Positions 28,937-38,943 of a DNA stretch of 64,000 bases are shown here, piece by piece. Both the position numbers and the translations under genes were made by a program. The DNA is from Acinetobacter boissieri (GTDB lineage Bacteria > Pseudomonadota > Gammaproteobacteria > Pseudomonadales > Moraxellaceae), in the NCBI RefSeq assembly GCF_900096955.1, contig NZ_FMYL01000007.1, forward strand, positions 1-64,000, in the 5' to 3' direction. The notes under the pieces were generated by a model. That model saw only the letters and a list, made by a program, of their open reading frames with translations. It made no database searches and was not told the DNA's origin. Every line of letters begins with the position of its first letter. The first letter of the stretch is position 1.

Positions 28937-29287
28937 TTAGAACTCCAAGCCAGCTTCACGGGCAGCATCAGCTAAAGCTTTGATACGACCATGATATTTA
29001 AAACCAGAACGATCAAATGCAACTTTTGTAACACCAGCAGCTTTTGCACGTTCTGCGATTAATGCACCCACTTTAGTTGCAGCTGCAACGTTACCAGTGC
29101 CATCGCTACGTAGTGATGTATCTAAAGTAGAAGCTTGAGCTAATACTTTGCCACCATCTGCAGAGATAATTTGAGCATAGATGTGACGCGGTGTGCGGTT
29201 GACGCACAAACGAGTCGCACCCAATGCACGAATGTGCAAGCGTGTGCTTTTTGCACGACGCAAACGGGATTGTTTCTTTTCGTTCAT
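28937..29287 (-). CDS. rplR: 50S ribosomal protein L18
   Basis: A 5S rRNA-binding protein of 116 residues. The basic N-terminus [20 protein letters not shown] and the C-terminal [20 protein letters not shown] are diagnostic. It lies 14 bp after rplF. Confidence 0.98.
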   Translation of the reverse strand: MNEKKQSRLRRAKSTRLHIRALGATRLCVNRTPRHIYAQIISADGGKVLAQASTLDTSLRSDGTGNVAAATKVGALIAERAKAAGVTKVAFDRSGFKYHGRIKALADAAREAGLEF

Positions 29288-29301
29288 AAGAACCTCGCGC
29301 C

Positions 29302-29835
29302 TTATTTCTTCTTAGCTTCTTTACGAAGAATAACTTCATCCGAATAACGAACACCTTTACCTTTATATGGCTCAGGAGAACGATAAGCACGAATATTTGC
29401 AGCCACTTGGCCTAACAACTGTTTGTTTGCTGATTTCAGCACAATTTCAGTTGCAGTCGGAGTTTCTGCAGTTACACCTTCAGGTAATGCGTAATCAATT
29501 GGATGTGAGAAACCTAGGTTAAGATTTACTACACTTCCTTTTACTGCAGCTTTATAACCAACGCCAACAAGTTGGAGTTTACGTTCAAAGCCTTCGTTTA
29601 CGCCTTTAACAAGATTATTTAATACAGCGCGAGCAGTACCAGCTTGCATCCAAGCATCTTGCGAGTTTTTAACTGGAGCAAGTTGAAGTTGACCTTCTTC
29701 CTGTTTTAGCTCGACCAGCGCATGCAGGTTGAAAGACAATGTACCTTTCGTGCCTTTCACTTCGACCTGCCGGCCGTTCTGAGTAACTGATACACCATTT
29801 GGTACAGTTACTGGGGCTTTAGCCACACGAGACAT
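29302..29835 (-). CDS. rplF: 50S ribosomal protein L6
   Basis: A 177-residue protein near the factor-binding centre. [17 protein letters not shown] opens it, and [20 protein letters not shown] near the end is the L6 signature. It lies 13 bp after rpsH. Confidence 0.98.
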   Translation of the reverse strand: MSRVAKAPVTVPNGVSVTQNGRQVEVKGTKGTLSFNLHALVELKQEEGQLQLAPVKNSQDAWMQAGTARAVLNNLVKGVNEGFERKLQLVGVGYKAAVKGSVVNLNLGFSHPIDYALPEGVTAETPTATEIVLKSANKQLLGQVAANIRAYRSPEPYKGKGVRYSDEVILRKEAKKK

Positions 29836-29848
29836 GAGGAATCACCTA

Positions 29849-30244
29849 TTAAGAAACAAAAGCAATAACTTCACCACCGATGCCTGCAGCACGTGCAGCG
29901 CGATCAGTCATGATGCCTTTGCTTGTAGAAACAATTGCAATACCCAAACCTTGCTTAACGCTTGGAAGTTTATCTTTACCGCGATACTGACGTAAACCTG
30001 GACGGCTTACACGTTTCACAGTTTCGATAACTGGTTTGCCTTCGAAATATTTTAAAGTAATAGTCAAAGTAGCTTTGCCTTCAAGATCAGCAACTTCTAC
30101 ATTTGAAATATAACCTTCTTGTTCTAAAACGTTTGCAATTGCAACTTTTAGATTAGAACTTGGCATAGAAACAGTTTGTTTTTTTGCCATTTGTGCGTTA
30201 CGAACACGTGTTAGCATGTCGGCAACGGTATCTTGCATACTCAT
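29849..30244 (-). CDS. rpsH: 30S ribosomal protein S8
   Basis: A 131-residue central-domain rRNA-binding protein. [18 protein letters not shown] and [18 protein letters not shown] are diagnostic. In E. coli S8 also represses the spc operon by binding mRNA near rplE; I saw no clear copy of that site here. Confidence 0.98.
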   Translation of the reverse strand: MSMQDTVADMLTRVRNAQMAKKQTVSMPSSNLKVAIANVLEQEGYISNVEVADLEGKATLTITLKYFEGKPVIETVKRVSRPGLRQYRGKDKLPSVKQGLGIAIVSTSKGIMTDRAARAAGIGGEVIAFVS

Positions 30245-30255
30245 ATAGTCGCCCC

Positions 30256-30561
30256 TTACCAGCTAGCTTTCACAACGCCCGGTACATCACCTTGCATTAC
30301 TGTTTCACGTAATTTATTACGGCTTAAGCCGAATTTACGGAAGTAACCATGAGGGCGACCAGTTAAACCACAACGGTTGCGAAGACGTACAGGAGATGCA
30401 TTACGTGGCAACGCTTGTAATTTTAGCATTGCCTCGAAACGTTCTTCGTCACTTGCATTTGCATTTGCAATCACTGCTTTTAATTCAGCACGTTTTGCAG
30501 CAAATTTAGTAACTGTTTTTTCGCGCTTTAATTCGCGATTAATCATACCTTTCTTAGCCAT
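30256..30561 (-). CDS. rpsN: 30S ribosomal protein S14
   Basis: A 101-residue head protein, [17 protein letters not shown] and [19 protein letters not shown]. The length and absence of paired CxxC knuckles make it the zinc-free long form. It lies between rplE and rpsH. Confidence 0.98.
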   Translation of the reverse strand: MAKKGMINRELKREKTVTKFAAKRAELKAVIANANASDEERFEAMLKLQALPRNASPVRLRNRCGLTGRPHGYFRKFGLSRNKLRETVMQGDVPGVVKASW

Positions 30562-30570
30562 ATCGACCTC

Positions 30571-31107
30571 TTATTTGAACGGGAAGCCGAATGTACGCAT
30601 AAGCGCACGGCCTTCGTCATCGGTGCGAGCAGTCGTAGTAATAGTAATATCCATACCACGAATACGATCAATCTTATCAAAATCGATTTCAGGAAAAACG
30701 ATTTGCTCTTTCAAACCCATTGAATAGTTACCACGACCATCAAATGATTTTGAAGAAAAACCACGGAAGTCACGGATACGAGGGATTGCAATAGAGATCA
30801 AACGGTCTAAGAACTCATACATTTGCTCGCCACGTAATGTAACTTTACATCCGATTGGCCAACCATCACGGATTTTAAAACCAGCGATTGATTTACGAGC
30901 AAGTGTAAGTACAGGCTTCTGACCAGCAATAAGTTGCATATCAGAAAGTGCACCATCTAATAATTTCTTATCAGCTGCTGCAGCACCAACACCCATATTC
31001 AGTGTAATTTTTGTAATGCGTGGAATTTGCATTACGTTTGCTAGACCAAGTTCTTCTCTTAACTTTGCCTTGAGCTCTTCGTTGTAACGTGTTTTAAGTC
31101 TGGCCAT
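30571..31107 (-). CDS. rplE: 50S ribosomal protein L5
   Basis: A 5S rRNA-binding protein that contacts the P-site tRNA. It is 178 residues from [20 protein letters not shown], with [20 protein letters not shown] and [15 protein letters not shown]. The frame is open four codons further to a TTG at 31119. The ATG at 31107 gives the family N-terminus although its AAAAAGG lies very close. Confidence 0.97.
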   Translation of the reverse strand: MARLKTRYNEELKAKLREELGLANVMQIPRITKITLNMGVGAAAADKKLLDGALSDMQLIAGQKPVLTLARKSIAGFKIRDGWPIGCKVTLRGEQMYEFLDRLISIAIPRIRDFRGFSSKSFDGRGNYSMGLKEQIVFPEIDFDKIDRIRGMDITITTTARTDDEGRALMRTFGFPFK

Positions 31108-31123
31108 TGCCTTTTTCAACCTA

Positions 31124-31444
31124 TTACTTTGCTACCGCCACTGATTCACCATTTGATTTATATACACGAGTTTTTGTGTTGTTTTCATCAAATTGGTAAC
31201 CAATACGGTCAGCTTTTTGGGTTGTAGCATTTAAAATTGCCACATTAGAGATATGAAGCGCCGCCTCTTGAGTAACAATACCGCCTTCGGCGCCTGTTGC
31301 TTTATTAGGTTTTTGGTGCTTCTTCACCAAATTAAGGCCTTCAACCTTAATACGGTCATTAGAAACAGACAAAACAGTACCTTGTTTGCCTTTCTCTTTA
31401 CCTGCGATCACAATAATTTGATCGCCTTTTCTGATTTTAGCCAT
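31124..31444 (-). CDS. rplX: 50S ribosomal protein L24
   Basis: An assembly-initiator protein of 106 residues with the KOW motif ([20 protein letters not shown]) at the N-terminus. It lies between rplN and rplE with 10 and 16 bp spacing. Confidence 0.98.
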   Translation of the reverse strand: MAKIRKGDQIIVIAGKEKGKQGTVLSVSNDRIKVEGLNLVKKHQKPNKATGAEGGIVTQEAALHISNVAILNATTQKADRIGYQFDENNTKTRVYKSNGESVAVAK

Positions 31445-31454
31445 GATCGCCTCT

Positions 31455-31823
31455 TTATAGAACTTCTGGAGCTAATGAAATAATTTTCATAAACTGTTCA
31501 GTACGAAGTTCACGAGTCACTGGTCCAAAGATACGAGTTGCAATCGGTGCTTTGTTATTGTTTAACAAAACTGCAGCATTATCATCAAAACGGATCACTG
31601 ATCCATCTGGACGACGAGTACCAAATTTTGTACGCACAACAACTGCATTCATCACGTCACCTTTTTTAACACGGCCACGCGGGATTGCTTCTTTTACAGT
31701 AACTTTAATAATATCGCCAACTGAAGCATAACGACGGTGTGAACCACCCAGTACTTTAATACACTGTACGCGGCGTGCACCACTGTTGTCTGCTACGTCA
31801 AGCATCGTTTCGGTTTGAATCAT
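31455..31823 (-). CDS. rplN: 50S ribosomal protein L14
   Basis: A subunit-interface protein of 122 residues, [20 protein letters not shown] and [18 protein letters not shown]. The frame is open 11 codons further upstream, through a region that forms a strong hairpin; the ATG at 31823 matches the family start. It is the first gene of the classical spc operon, and the 92-bp gap before it carries the hairpin at 31843-31900. Confidence 0.98.
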   Translation of the reverse strand: MIQTETMLDVADNSGARRVQCIKVLGGSHRRYASVGDIIKVTVKEAIPRGRVKKGDVMNAVVVRTKFGTRRPDGSVIRFDDNAAVLLNNNKAPIATRIFGPVTRELRTEQFMKIISLAPEVL

Positions 31824-31842
31824 TGCCCTACTCCAAAACCGA

Positions 31843-31900
31843 GCATCACCGGTCACAATTTCGAAAGACGCATAGCGTACTCGAAATCAACCGATGATGC
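31843..31900 (-). promoter_or_regulatory. Long nested hairpin between rpsQ and rplN
   Basis: On the minus strand GCATCATCGGT (31890-31900) pairs with ACCGGTGATGC (31843-31853), 11 pairs with one wobble. Inside, ATTTCGA (31881-31887) pairs with TCGAAAT (31858-31864), and the tip holds ACGC/GCGT around a three-base loop. No T run follows, so it is not a usual terminator. A weak promoter-like pair (TTGCAT, 17 bp, TACGCT) overlaps it. The position at the S10-spc boundary suggests an RNA processing or regulatory site. Confidence 0.6.
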
Positions 31901-31915
31901 AACAAGAACGTCTAA

Positions 31916-32173
31916 TTACTCAGCAGCTGCTTCAACAACTTCAACTAAAGCCCAAGCTTTAGTTTTAGATACTGGGCGGCTTTCTTTAATGGTCACAGTG
32001 TCGCCAATCTTAGCAACATTGTTCTCATCATGAGCGTGTAATTTTGTTGAACGGCGGATTGATTTGCCATACAACGGGTGTTGAACTTGGCGTTCAATAA
32101 GCACAACAATAGATTTTTCCATTTTGTCGCTTACGACTTTACCAGTCAACGTGCGGACTGTTTTTTCATTCAT
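31916..32173 (-). CDS. rpsQ: 30S ribosomal protein S17
   Basis: An 85-residue primary 16S rRNA binder with an OB fold: [20 protein letters not shown], then KLHAHDENN. Its start overlaps the rpmC stop by 4 bp (ATGA), which indicates translational coupling. It is the last gene of the S10 part. Confidence 0.98.
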   Translation of the reverse strand: MNEKTVRTLTGKVVSDKMEKSIVVLIERQVQHPLYGKSIRRSTKLHAHDENNVAKIGDTVTIKESRPVSKTKAWALVEVVEAAAE

Positions 32174-32367
32174 TGTCCGTTCCCCTCTTTTTCGGTAAGG
32201 AGTGTCTTAATACGAGCAATAGTTTTACGAGTAACAGGCACTTCGTGCGTTTTACCCAATTGACCAGTTGCTTTAGCCATACGAAGACGGAATTGGTTTA
32301 GCTGAGTTTCATCAAGCACAGCTTTCAACTCTTCTACCGATTTTTCACGTAGATCTTTAGTTTTCAT
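32170..32367 (-). CDS. rpmC: 50S ribosomal protein L29
   Basis: A 65-residue two-helix protein by the exit tunnel, [20 protein letters not shown] and [13 protein letters not shown]. It overlaps rplP by one base and rpsQ by four. Confidence 0.98.
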   Translation of the reverse strand: MKTKDLREKSVEELKAVLDETQLNQFRLRMAKATGQLGKTHEVPVTRKTIARIKTLLTEKEGNGQ

Positions 32368-32780
32368 TACATTACCGTCCGATTCACGATAGCAGTTTTA
32401 AACGGAAGTTTAGCAGCAGCTAAAGCAAATGCTTCACGCGCTAATTCTTCGCTTACACCTTCCATCTCGTAAAGAATCTTACCTGGTTTGATTTCACAAA
32501 CCCAGTATTCCACACTACCTTTACCTTTACCCATACGCACTTCAAGAGGCTTTTGAGTAATTGGTTTGTCTGGGAATACACGAATGAAGATTTTACCACC
32601 ACGTTTAACACGACGGCTAATAGTACGACGAGCAGCTTCAATTTGACGTGCAGTCATACGACCACGTTCAACTGACTTAAGCGCAATTGTACCAAAAGAT
32701 ACAGTACTACCGCGATGTGCTAGACCAGTGTTACGGCCTTTTTGCACTTTACGAAATTTTGTACGTTTAGGTTGCAACAT
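32367..32780 (-). CDS. rplP: 50S ribosomal protein L16
   Basis: A 137-residue protein near the A-site and the 5S r[23 protein letters not shown] and [20 protein letters not shown] are diagnostic. It lies 3 bp after rpsC and overlaps rpmC by one base. Confidence 0.98.
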   Translation of the reverse strand: MLQPKRTKFRKVQKGRNTGLAHRGSTVSFGTIALKSVERGRMTARQIEAARRTISRRVKRGGKIFIRVFPDKPITQKPLEVRMGKGKGSVEYWVCEIKPGKILYEMEGVSEELAREAFALAAAKLPFKTAIVNRTVM

Positions 32781-32783
32781 GAA

Positions 32784-33533
32784 TTATTCTCCCTTAGCAG
32801 CAGAACGATCATTGCGACGACCACGACGCTCTTGACCTTCACGACCGCGACCACGTTTCGCTGGACGCTCTTCTTGTGGTGCAGGGTTCATGACTTGTTT
32901 CATGCCACCTAGAATCTCACCACGGAAGACCCATACTTTAACGCCGATCGTACCGTAAGTTGTTTCAGCACGTACAGATGCATAGTCAATATCCGCACGA
33001 AGTGTATGTAAAGGCACACGACCCTCACGATACCATTCAGTACGTGCAATTTCTGCACCACCAAGACGGCCAGAAACTTCGACTTTGATACCCTTAGCAC
33101 CAGCACGCATAGAGTTTTGTACCGCACGCTTCATTGCACGACGGAACATCACACGCTTTTCTAACTGAGAAGCAATCGCTTCAGCAACAAGTTTCGCATC
33201 TAAGTCTGGGCGTTCGATTTCATTGATACTTACTTGTGCTGGCATACCCATGATTGAGGTAAGCTCACGTTGTAATTTCTCAATGTCTTCGCCTTTCTTA
33301 CCAATAACGATACCAGGACGAGCTGTGCTAATTGTTATTTTAGCTGCACCCGTTGGACGTTCGATAAGAATATTACTTACCATTGCACTCTTCAACTTCT
33401 TCGTTAAAAACTCACGAACTTGAAGATCTTTTAGTAAATATTCAGAATATTGTTTCGGACTCGCATACCAGTTAGCGTTATGACGTTTCACAACACCTAG
33501 GCGGATACCGATTGGATGAACCTTCTGACCCAT
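32784..33533 (-). CDS. rpsC: 30S ribosomal protein S3
   Basis: A protein of the mRNA entry helicase site. It has [19 protein letters not shown] and a KH domain with the loop [13 protein letters not shown]. At 249 residues it is longer than E. coli S3 (233) because of an Arg/Gly-rich C-terminal tail ([17 protein letters not shown]). The gap to rplV is one base. Confidence 0.98.
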   Translation of the reverse strand: MGQKVHPIGIRLGVVKRHNANWYASPKQYSEYLLKDLQVREFLTKKLKSAMVSNILIERPTGAAKITISTARPGIVIGKKGEDIEKLQRELTSIMGMPAQVSINEIERPDLDAKLVAEAIASQLEKRVMFRRAMKRAVQNSMRAGAKGIKVEVSGRLGGAEIARTEWYREGRVPLHTLRADIDYASVRAETTYGTIGVKVWVFRGEILGGMKQVMNPAPQEERPAKRGRGREGQERRGRRNDRSAAKGE

Positions 33534-33534
33534 A

Positions 33535-33864
33535 TCAAACTCCTACCTTAACAGTGATGTGACAAGTACGCTTAGTAATGCGATCTGCACGACCTTTCGC
33601 ACGTGGCATAATACGCTTCAAGCTCACACCTTCATCAACATAGATTGTTGAAACTTTAAGGTCATCAACATCTAAATTGTTATTGTGTTCAGCATTTGCA
33701 ATCGCAGATTCTAGTGCTTTTTTAACAAAAACAGCAGCTTTTTTATTGCTAAAGTTTAAGATATCTAATGCACGAGCAATCGATTTACCACGGACTTGAT
33801 CAGCAACCAAACGTGTTTTTTGTGCCGAGATAGCGGCACCGCGTAATTTTGCAGTAACTTCCAT
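33535..33864 (-). CDS. rplV: 50S ribosomal protein L22
   Basis: A 109-residue protein lining the exit tunnel. [20 protein letters not shown] and the beta-hairpin region [19 protein letters not shown] are diagnostic. The frame is open 35 codons further into rpsS; the ATG at 33864, seven bases after AAGGG, is the family start (an adjacent ATG at 33867 is also possible). Confidence 0.97.
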   Translation of the reverse strand: MEVTAKLRGAAISAQKTRLVADQVRGKSIARALDILNFSNKKAAVFVKKALESAIANAEHNNNLDVDDLKVSTIYVDEGVSLKRIMPRAKGRADRITKRTCHITVKVGV

Positions 33865-33874
33865 CATAGCACCC

Positions 33875-34150
33875 TTAACGTTTAGACTTCTTGTCAACAC
33901 CGTGACCACGATAGGTACGAGTTGGCGCAAATTCACCGAGTTTATGACCAACCATATGCTCAGAGACAATCACTGGAACATGGTTACGACCATTGTGAAC
34001 AGAAATTGTTAAACCAACAAAGTCTGGGAGGATCATCGAACGACGAGACCAAGTTTTGATCGGCTTGCGTGAATTACTTGCAACAGCCACTTCAATCTTA
34101 GCGAACAAGTGCGCATCGACGAATGGGCCTTTTTTCAATGAACGAGGCAT
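33875..34150 (-). CDS. rpsS: 30S ribosomal protein S19
   Basis: A 91-residue head protein, [20 protein letters not shown], then [17 protein letters not shown], the S19 signature. It lies between rplB and rplV. Confidence 0.98.
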   Translation of the reverse strand: MPRSLKKGPFVDAHLFAKIEVAVASNSRKPIKTWSRRSMILPDFVGLTISVHNGRNHVPVIVSEHMVGHKLGEFAPTRTYRGHGVDKKSKR

Positions 34151-34170
34151 TTGTCAGATTCCTTTACTTG

Positions 34171-34995
34171 TTACTTAACGCGACGGTCGCGAATAATCAT
34201 CTTAGTCGTACGCTTATTGGTACGTGTTTTGTACCCTTTAGCTTTTTGACCCCATGGGCTCACAGGTTGAATACCCTTGTTACGCCCTTCACCACCACCG
34301 TGTGGGTGATCTACTGGGTTCATAGCCATACCACGTACGGTAGGACGAACACCACGCCAACGAGAAGCACCAGCTTTACCAAGTGAACGTAAGTTACTTT
34401 CTTGGTTAGACACTTCACCGATTACAGCACGACATTCAACATGAACTTTACGCATTTCACCTGAACGTAGACGAAGGATTGCATAAGAACCGTCACGACC
34501 CAATAACTGAACAGAAGTACCAGCAGAACGTGCTAACTGAGCACCTTTACCGATTTTAAGTTCAATATTGTGTAGCGTTGAACCGATTGGCATGTTGCGA
34601 AGTGGCAAGCAGTTACCTGGACGAATTGGAGCATCGTTACCAGATTGTACTTTATCACCAGCGCGTAGGCCTTTAGGTGCAATGATATAACGACGCTCAC
34701 CATCAGCATATACTAACAAAGCAATATGCGCTGTACGGTTAGGATCGTATTCAATACGTTCTACAGTTGCAGGAACACTATCTTTATTGCGCTTAAAGTC
34801 AACAATACGATAGTTTTGTTTATGACCACCACCAACATGGCGAGTAGTAATATGACCGTTATTATTACGACCACCTGTTCTTTTTTTACTTTCTACCAAT
34901 GCGGCAAAAGGGCGACCTTTGTATAGGTGGTCATGAACCACTTTTTCTACAAAGCGACGTCCTGGAGACGTTGGCTTACATTTTTGAATAGGCAT
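34171..34995 (-). CDS. rplB: 50S ribosomal protein L2
   Basis: A 274-residue primary 23S rRNA binder at the peptidyl-transferase region. The C-terminal signature [17 protein letters not shown], with the functionally important histidine, is intact. It lies between rplW (11 bp) and rpsS (20 bp). Confidence 0.98.
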   Translation of the reverse strand: MPIQKCKPTSPGRRFVEKVVHDHLYKGRPFAALVESKKRTGGRNNNGHITTRHVGGGHKQNYRIVDFKRNKDSVPATVERIEYDPNRTAHIALLVYADGERRYIIAPKGLRAGDKVQSGNDAPIRPGNCLPLRNMPIGSTLHNIELKIGKGAQLARSAGTSVQLLGRDGSYAILRLRSGEMRKVHVECRAVIGEVSNQESNLRSLGKAGASRWRGVRPTVRGMAMNPVDHPHGGGEGRNKGIQPVSPWGQKAKGYKTRTNKRTTKMIIRDRRVK

Positions 34996-35006
34996 AATTC
35001 TCGTCC

Positions 35007-35327
35007 TTATTCCGCTGTGGTTTCAGCGGTATCGCCCAAGTCAGCCATTTCAACATCTTGGCCAGCTTTCAGGGTGACGTATGCTTTTTTAACATCAGAA
35101 CGACGTCCTAATGTTTTACCAAAGCGTTTTGTTTTACCTTTAGTGATCGTTGTATTTACTTTCACAACTTCAACACCAAATAGTTGCTCTACAGCTTTTT
35201 TAACTTCAAGTTTAGTAGCATTAATATCTACTTTAAATACTTGAACGCCTGCTGTTTCGCCTAAAACTTGTGCTTTCTCTGAGAATACTGGTCCACGAAG
35301 GATTTGATAGATACGTTCGTTATTCAT
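35007..35327 (-). CDS. rplW: 50S ribosomal protein L23
   Basis: A 106-residue protein that forms the docking site for trigger factor and SRP at the exit tunnel. [20 protein letters not shown] and [20 protein letters not shown] are diagnostic. Its start overlaps the rplD stop by 4 bp. Confidence 0.98.
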   Translation of the reverse strand: MNNERIYQILRGPVFSEKAQVLGETAGVQVFKVDINATKLEVKKAVEQLFGVEVVKVNTTITKGKTKRFGKTLGRRSDVKKAYVTLKAGQDVEMADLGDTAETTAE

Positions 35328-35926
35328 CCGAGTTCTACCTCAATTTTCTTAGCAGCAGCTACAGACATCACAACTTTATCAAAAGCGATTAGACTTACAG
35401 GATCAATTGTCGCTGAATCAATCACATCTACATGTGGCAAGTTGCGTGCTGCAAGATACAAGTTCTCATCTACAGCATCAGTAACGATTAATGCACGTGG
35501 TGCATTTAATTCGTTTAGCTTTGCAAGTAATTCTTTTGTTTTAGGCGCAGAAACCTGAACGTCTTCAACAAGTACTAAGCGCTCTTGACGAACTAACTCA
35601 GCAAGAATACATTGCATCGCACCGCGATACATTTTACGGTTAACTTTTTGAGACCAATCTTGTGGACGAGCAGCAAAAGTCTTACCACCACCAACCCAGA
35701 TTGGGCTACGAATTGAGCCTGCACGTGCACGGCCAGTACCTTTTTGACGGAATGGTTTAATACCACCACCAGATACTTCACCACGTGATTTTTGAGCGCG
35801 AGAACCTTGACGACCACCTGCTAAATAAGCAGTAACAACTTGGTGTACAAGTGCTTCGTTAAATTCACGACCAAAAGCAACTTCAGACAATTCAACAGCA
35901 GAACCGGAAACAGTTTTTAAATTCAC
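35324..35926 (-). CDS. rplD: 50S ribosomal protein L4
   Basis: A 200-residue protein; in E. coli L4 also represses its own S10 operon through the leader [22 protein letters not shown] and [20 protein letters not shown] are diagnostic. I chose GTG at 35926, which has GAGGGG eight bases ahead and gives the family start (M/V)[14 protein letters not shown]. The frame opens at a TTG five codons earlier with no ribosome-binding site. Confidence 0.97.
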   Translation of the reverse strand: MNLKTVSGSAVELSEVAFGREFNEALVHQVVTAYLAGGRQGSRAQKSRGEVSGGGIKPFRQKGTGRARAGSIRSPIWVGGGKTFAARPQDWSQKVNRKMYRGAMQCILAELVRQERLVLVEDVQVSAPKTKELLAKLNELNAPRALIVTDAVDENLYLAARNLPHVDVIDSATIDPVSLIAFDKVVMSVAAAKKIEVELG

Positions 35927-35937
35927 GTTATTTCCCC

Positions 35938-36576
35938 TCAAGCCTTGATCGTAGGACGAACAACAACGTCACCACCTGTTGAACCAGGAATTGCACCCTT
36001 AACAACAAGAATTGAACGCTCTGCATCGATTGAAACAACTTCAAGACCTTGAACTGTTACGCGAGCATCACCTAAGTGACCAGGCATTTTCTTGCCTTTA
36101 AATACGCGTCCAGGTGTTTGGTTTTGACCTGTTGAACCAAGTGCACGGTGAGATAGTGAGTTACCGTGTGTTGCATCTTGCGTACGGAAGTTCCAACGCT
36201 TAACACCACCTTGGAAACCTTTACCTTTAGATTGTCCAGTAATGTCAACAACTTGACCTACTGTAAACAAATCCACACCGATTGTTCCACCAACTTCACG
36301 ACCTTCTAGTTCAGCTTCCGTAGCACGGAATTCTTTCACTAAACGACCAGCTGAAACACCAGCTTTTGCAAAATGACCTTTTTGAGCCTTTGTTACGCGC
36401 GACTCACGGCGTTCGCCAGTTGTTACTTGAACAGCTTGATAACCATCAGTTTCAAGTGTTTTGATTTGAGTAATGCGGTTCGCATCCACTTCAATCACTG
36501 TAACAGGCACAGAAACACCGGCTTCTGTAAAAATACGGGTCATACCGCATTTACGACCGACTAAACCAATAGCCAT
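35938..36576 (-). CDS. rplC: 50S ribosomal protein L3
   Basis: A 212-residue early-assembly protein near the peptidyl-transferase centre. [20 protein letters not shown] and [20 protein letters not shown] are diagnostic; the latter includes the glutamine that PrmB methylates in E. coli. It lies 57 bp before the end of rpsJ and 11 bp from rplD. Confidence 0.98.
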   Translation of the reverse strand: MAIGLVGRKCGMTRIFTEAGVSVPVTVIEVDANRITQIKTLETDGYQAVQVTTGERRESRVTKAQKGHFAKAGVSAGRLVKEFRATEAELEGREVGGTIGVDLFTVGQVVDITGQSKGKGFQGGVKRWNFRTQDATHGNSLSHRALGSTGQNQTPGRVFKGKKMPGHLGDARVTVQGLEVVSIDAERSILVVKGAIPGSTGGDVVVRPTIKA

Positions 36577-36633
36577 GTGTGTAAACCTCTTAAAATGCGG
36601 CTTAATTAACTTAAGTTAATCAACCGACAAGCC

Positions 36634-36945
36634 TTATCCCAATGCGATCTGAACATCAACACCAGCTGCAAGATCTAATTTCATCAATGCATCAACAGTT
36701 TTGTCTGTTGGTTGAACGATGTCGATCAAACGTTTGTAGGTGCGTATTTCGTATTGATCACGCGCATCTTTATTCACATGCGGTGAAGTCAGAACGTTGA
36801 AGCGTTCGATGCGAGTAGGCATCGGGATTGGACCACACACTTGTGCACCAGTACGCTTAGCTGTTTCTACGATCTCTTGAGCAGATTGATCAATCAGACG
36901 ATGATCAAAAGACTTAAGACGGATACGGATTCTCTGGTTAGACAT
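36634..36945 (-). CDS. rpsJ: 30S ribosomal protein S10 (NusE)
   Basis: A 103-residue head protein that also joins NusB in antitermination complexes. [20 protein letters not shown] and [20 protein letters not shown] are diagnostic. The frame is open five codons earlier; the ATG at 36945 gives the family start after GGAG. It is the first gene of the whole cluster, with a leader of about 160 nt. Confidence 0.98.
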
Positions 36946-36989
36946 ACCAGTAAACTCCAAGCCAAAATATATAAAGAATCACCCATGAC

Positions 36990-37107
36990 GCACCTCACCT
37001 ATTGGTAAGTGTCAAGGGTAGTGAAAATCACTAAGGTCATGATCGATGCCATGACTGTAACGATACAGTAATCTAAATTAAGACACTGCCCTTCGAATTG
37101 AAGGTGC
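36990..37107 (-). promoter_or_regulatory. Structured S10-operon leader
   Basis: On the minus strand GCACCT (37102-37107) can pair with AGGTGC (36990-36995), closing a region with a series of small perfect hairpins: CCTTC/GAAGG, CTGTA/TACAG, GTCATG/CATGAC and AGTGA/TCACT. In E. coli the S10 leader binds L4 to control transcription and translation. A like role is inferred from position, not shown. Confidence 0.45.
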
Positions 37108-37110
37108 TTT

Positions 37111-37139
37111 ATTATAACGACTGTTTACAGATTAAGCAA
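37111..37139 (-). promoter_or_regulatory. Main promoter of the ribosomal cluster
   Basis: On the minus strand TTGCTT (37134-37139), a 17-bp spacer and a perfect TATAAT (37111-37116). It points at rpsJ, about 165 bp away. No other pair this good was seen inside the cluster. Confidence 0.75.
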
Positions 37140-37191
37140 ATTATTTTTAGGATAGATTACTCTTTTATGTATAGTCATGCCAAAAACTGGA

Positions 37192-37908
37192 CTACGGTTG
37201 CAACACATATTCTATTGCTTGCTCTAAAACACGATGACTGTTCAAAAAATAATCTTTAGGTGCATTTTTAAGCTGAATAAATGACTGTTCCGTATCAAAG
37301 ATATTCTCTGCTTCGTCCAAAAACTCAGTCAAACCATCTTGAGTGATTTCTAAAGAGAACTGAAAACCCAAAATATTTCGACCAATTTGGTAACACGAAT
37401 TCTGAAAATTTTCGTTTGTTGCTAAAGAAATTGCACCCTTAGGTAAGGCAGAAATATCTTGACTCAATGACATGACATGCATTTCTTGGGGCATTTTAAA
37501 GCAATCATTGGGTAAATTAGCAACACTTTGCACCCTATTCCAACTCATTGTATACCTTTCATTCTTTAATACAGGTGCGCCTAGCGCACTGGCAATAATT
37601 TGCCCACCAACACACAAACCCAACACTGGCTTTTTTAAAGCAATATAACGACGAATCCAACGCTTTTCAATCTTCAACCAAGGGTAATTTGCTTCATCTT
37701 CAGCATGAATCTTACCTCCCATAACAATAAGTAAATCAACATCTTGAATGTTAGGCAAGGCTTCTATATCTAAAGCAATTTCAGTGGGTAGTGCAAAAAA
37801 CTCTGTGGTACTGACTTGAGCGTGGTGCGTAAGCAATAACTCACGACAGCTGTTTAAATTATCACAAGCAGTATGTTGAAAGCAGTGTACTCTCAAATTT
37901 TGCTTCAT
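37192..37908 (-). CDS. Class I glutamine amidotransferase-like protein
   Basis: A 238-residue stand-alone GATase-1 domain related to the GMP-synthase-like amidotransferases. The nucleophile elbow is intact (VLGLCVGGQIIA, C99). The catalytic histidine-glutamate block, normally QFHxE, reads FQFSLEIT, so the histidine is a serine (S185) while E187 remains. The enzyme is therefore probably inactive as a glutaminase or uses another base. The start is unclear between ATGs at 37908 and 37920, and neither has a strong ribosome-binding site. It lies alone between the S10 promoter and the divergent engB. Confidence 0.8.
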   Translation of the reverse strand: MKQNLRVHCFQHTACDNLNSCRELLLTHHAQVSTTEFFALPTEIALDIEALPNIQDVDLLIVMGGKIHAEDEANYPWLKIEKRWIRRYIALKKPVLGLCVGGQIIASALGAPVLKNERYTMSWNRVQSVANLPNDCFKMPQEMHVMSLSQDISALPKGAISLATNENFQNSCYQIGRNILGFQFSLEITQDGLTEFLDEAENIFDTEQSFIQLKNAPKDYFLNSHRVLEQAIEYVLQP

Positions 37909-38110
37909 TGTTGTTCTCATATACATAAAATAGATTGTTAAAAATCTAACTGCAAAAATAAAGCCAACTTAAATAATATGGTATAAATCATTACAGGATC
38001 ATCGTAATCACTTACATGAACAATTTCTATCGTTGTATTGAATGAAATTCGCAGTGCATCATTTATTTGTTTATACTAATGACTAAATTGTTATTTGCTG
38101 TGAAATACAT

Positions 38111-38890
38111 ATGCATCGTTATGCCAAATCTAAAGACACTAAAGCGAAACTTGCACCTAAGCAAAAAATTAGTTACGAAAAAGAGGTAGATCCGGCATTA
38201 ACAGTATATGCAACACAAAGCTTAAATTGGTTACGCAAAGCCACTTTCTTAATGAGCGCACCTAAACTCAGCTTATGCGTTGAAGATACAGGCTATGAAA
38301 TTGCGTTTGCAGGGCGTTCTAATGCTGGAAAATCAAGTGCAATTAATGCACTCACCAATCAGCGTCAATTGGCTCGTGCCTCTAAACGACCTGGTCGCAC
38401 ACAAATGCTTAACTTCTTTAGTTTAGGTAACCCCGATCAGCGCCTAGTCGATTTACCTGGTTACGGTTATGCTGCCGTCCCTGAAGAAATGAAAAGAGTT
38501 TGGCAAAAAGAGTTAGAACACTATCTGATTGAGCGACAAAGCTTACAAGGCCTAGTGCTTCTTATGGATATTCGACACCCGTTACAGCACTTTGATTTAA
38601 TGATGCTTGAATGGGCATATTCACGCCATCTCTTTGTACATATTTTACTCACAAAAGCAGATAAACTGAATCGCGGCCCAGCAAATAAAGTACTTATTGA
38701 GGTTAAAAATCATTTAAAGAAAATGAAGCTTGATTTCTCTATTCAACTGTTCTCATCTTTAAATAAACAAGGATTAGAAGAGCTTGCATCTGTAATGGCG
38801 GGTCGTCTGCACTTCACGCTTGAGCAAAAAACAGAAGACATTGATGTCTCTGAGATTCCTGAAGTCTCTGAAAAAGATATTGAAGATTAA
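38111..38890 (+). CDS. engB: Ribosome biogenesis GTP-binding protein EngB (YihA/YsxC)
   Basis: A GTPase needed for assembly of the 50S subunit. G motifs are G1 GRSNAGKSS at 68-76, G3 DLPGYG, and G4 TKADK. At 259 residues it has an N-terminal extension of about 40 residues and an acidic C-terminal tail compared with the 210-residue E. coli protein. The gene is monocistronic and ends in a strong bidirectional terminator shared with purU. Confidence 0.95.
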   Translation: MHRYAKSKDTKAKLAPKQKISYEKEVDPALTVYATQSLNWLRKATFLMSAPKLSLCVEDTGYEIAFAGRSNAGKSSAINALTNQRQLARASKRPGRTQMLNFFSLGNPDQRLVDLPGYGYAAVPEEMKRVWQKELEHYLIERQSLQGLVLLMDIRHPLQHFDLMMLEWAYSRHLFVHILLTKADKLNRGPANKVLIEVKNHLKKMKLDFSIQLFSSLNKQGLEELASVMAGRLHFTLEQKTEDIDVSEIPEVSEKDIED

Positions 38891-38932
38891 AAAAAGCCTA
38901 TATTCATAAGTACTGAATATAGGCTTTTTTAT
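38890..38932. terminator. Bidirectional terminator between engB and purU
   Basis: AAAAAGCCTATATTCA and its complement TGAATATAGGCTTTTT pair around a short loop, with A and T runs on both sides. It lies between convergent engB and purU. Confidence 0.9.
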
Positions 38933-38943
38933 TAAATGCTGGC

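Noticed and set aside
30571..31119. Classical S8-binding site near the rplE start.
   Set aside because: No convincing match to the E. coli S8 site could be seen by eye; a structure search would be needed.
24798..36945. Many open frames of 60-115 codons on the plus strand opposite the ribosomal genes.
   Set aside because: They mirror codon bias of the real genes, lack ribosome-binding sites and carry no recognisable motif.
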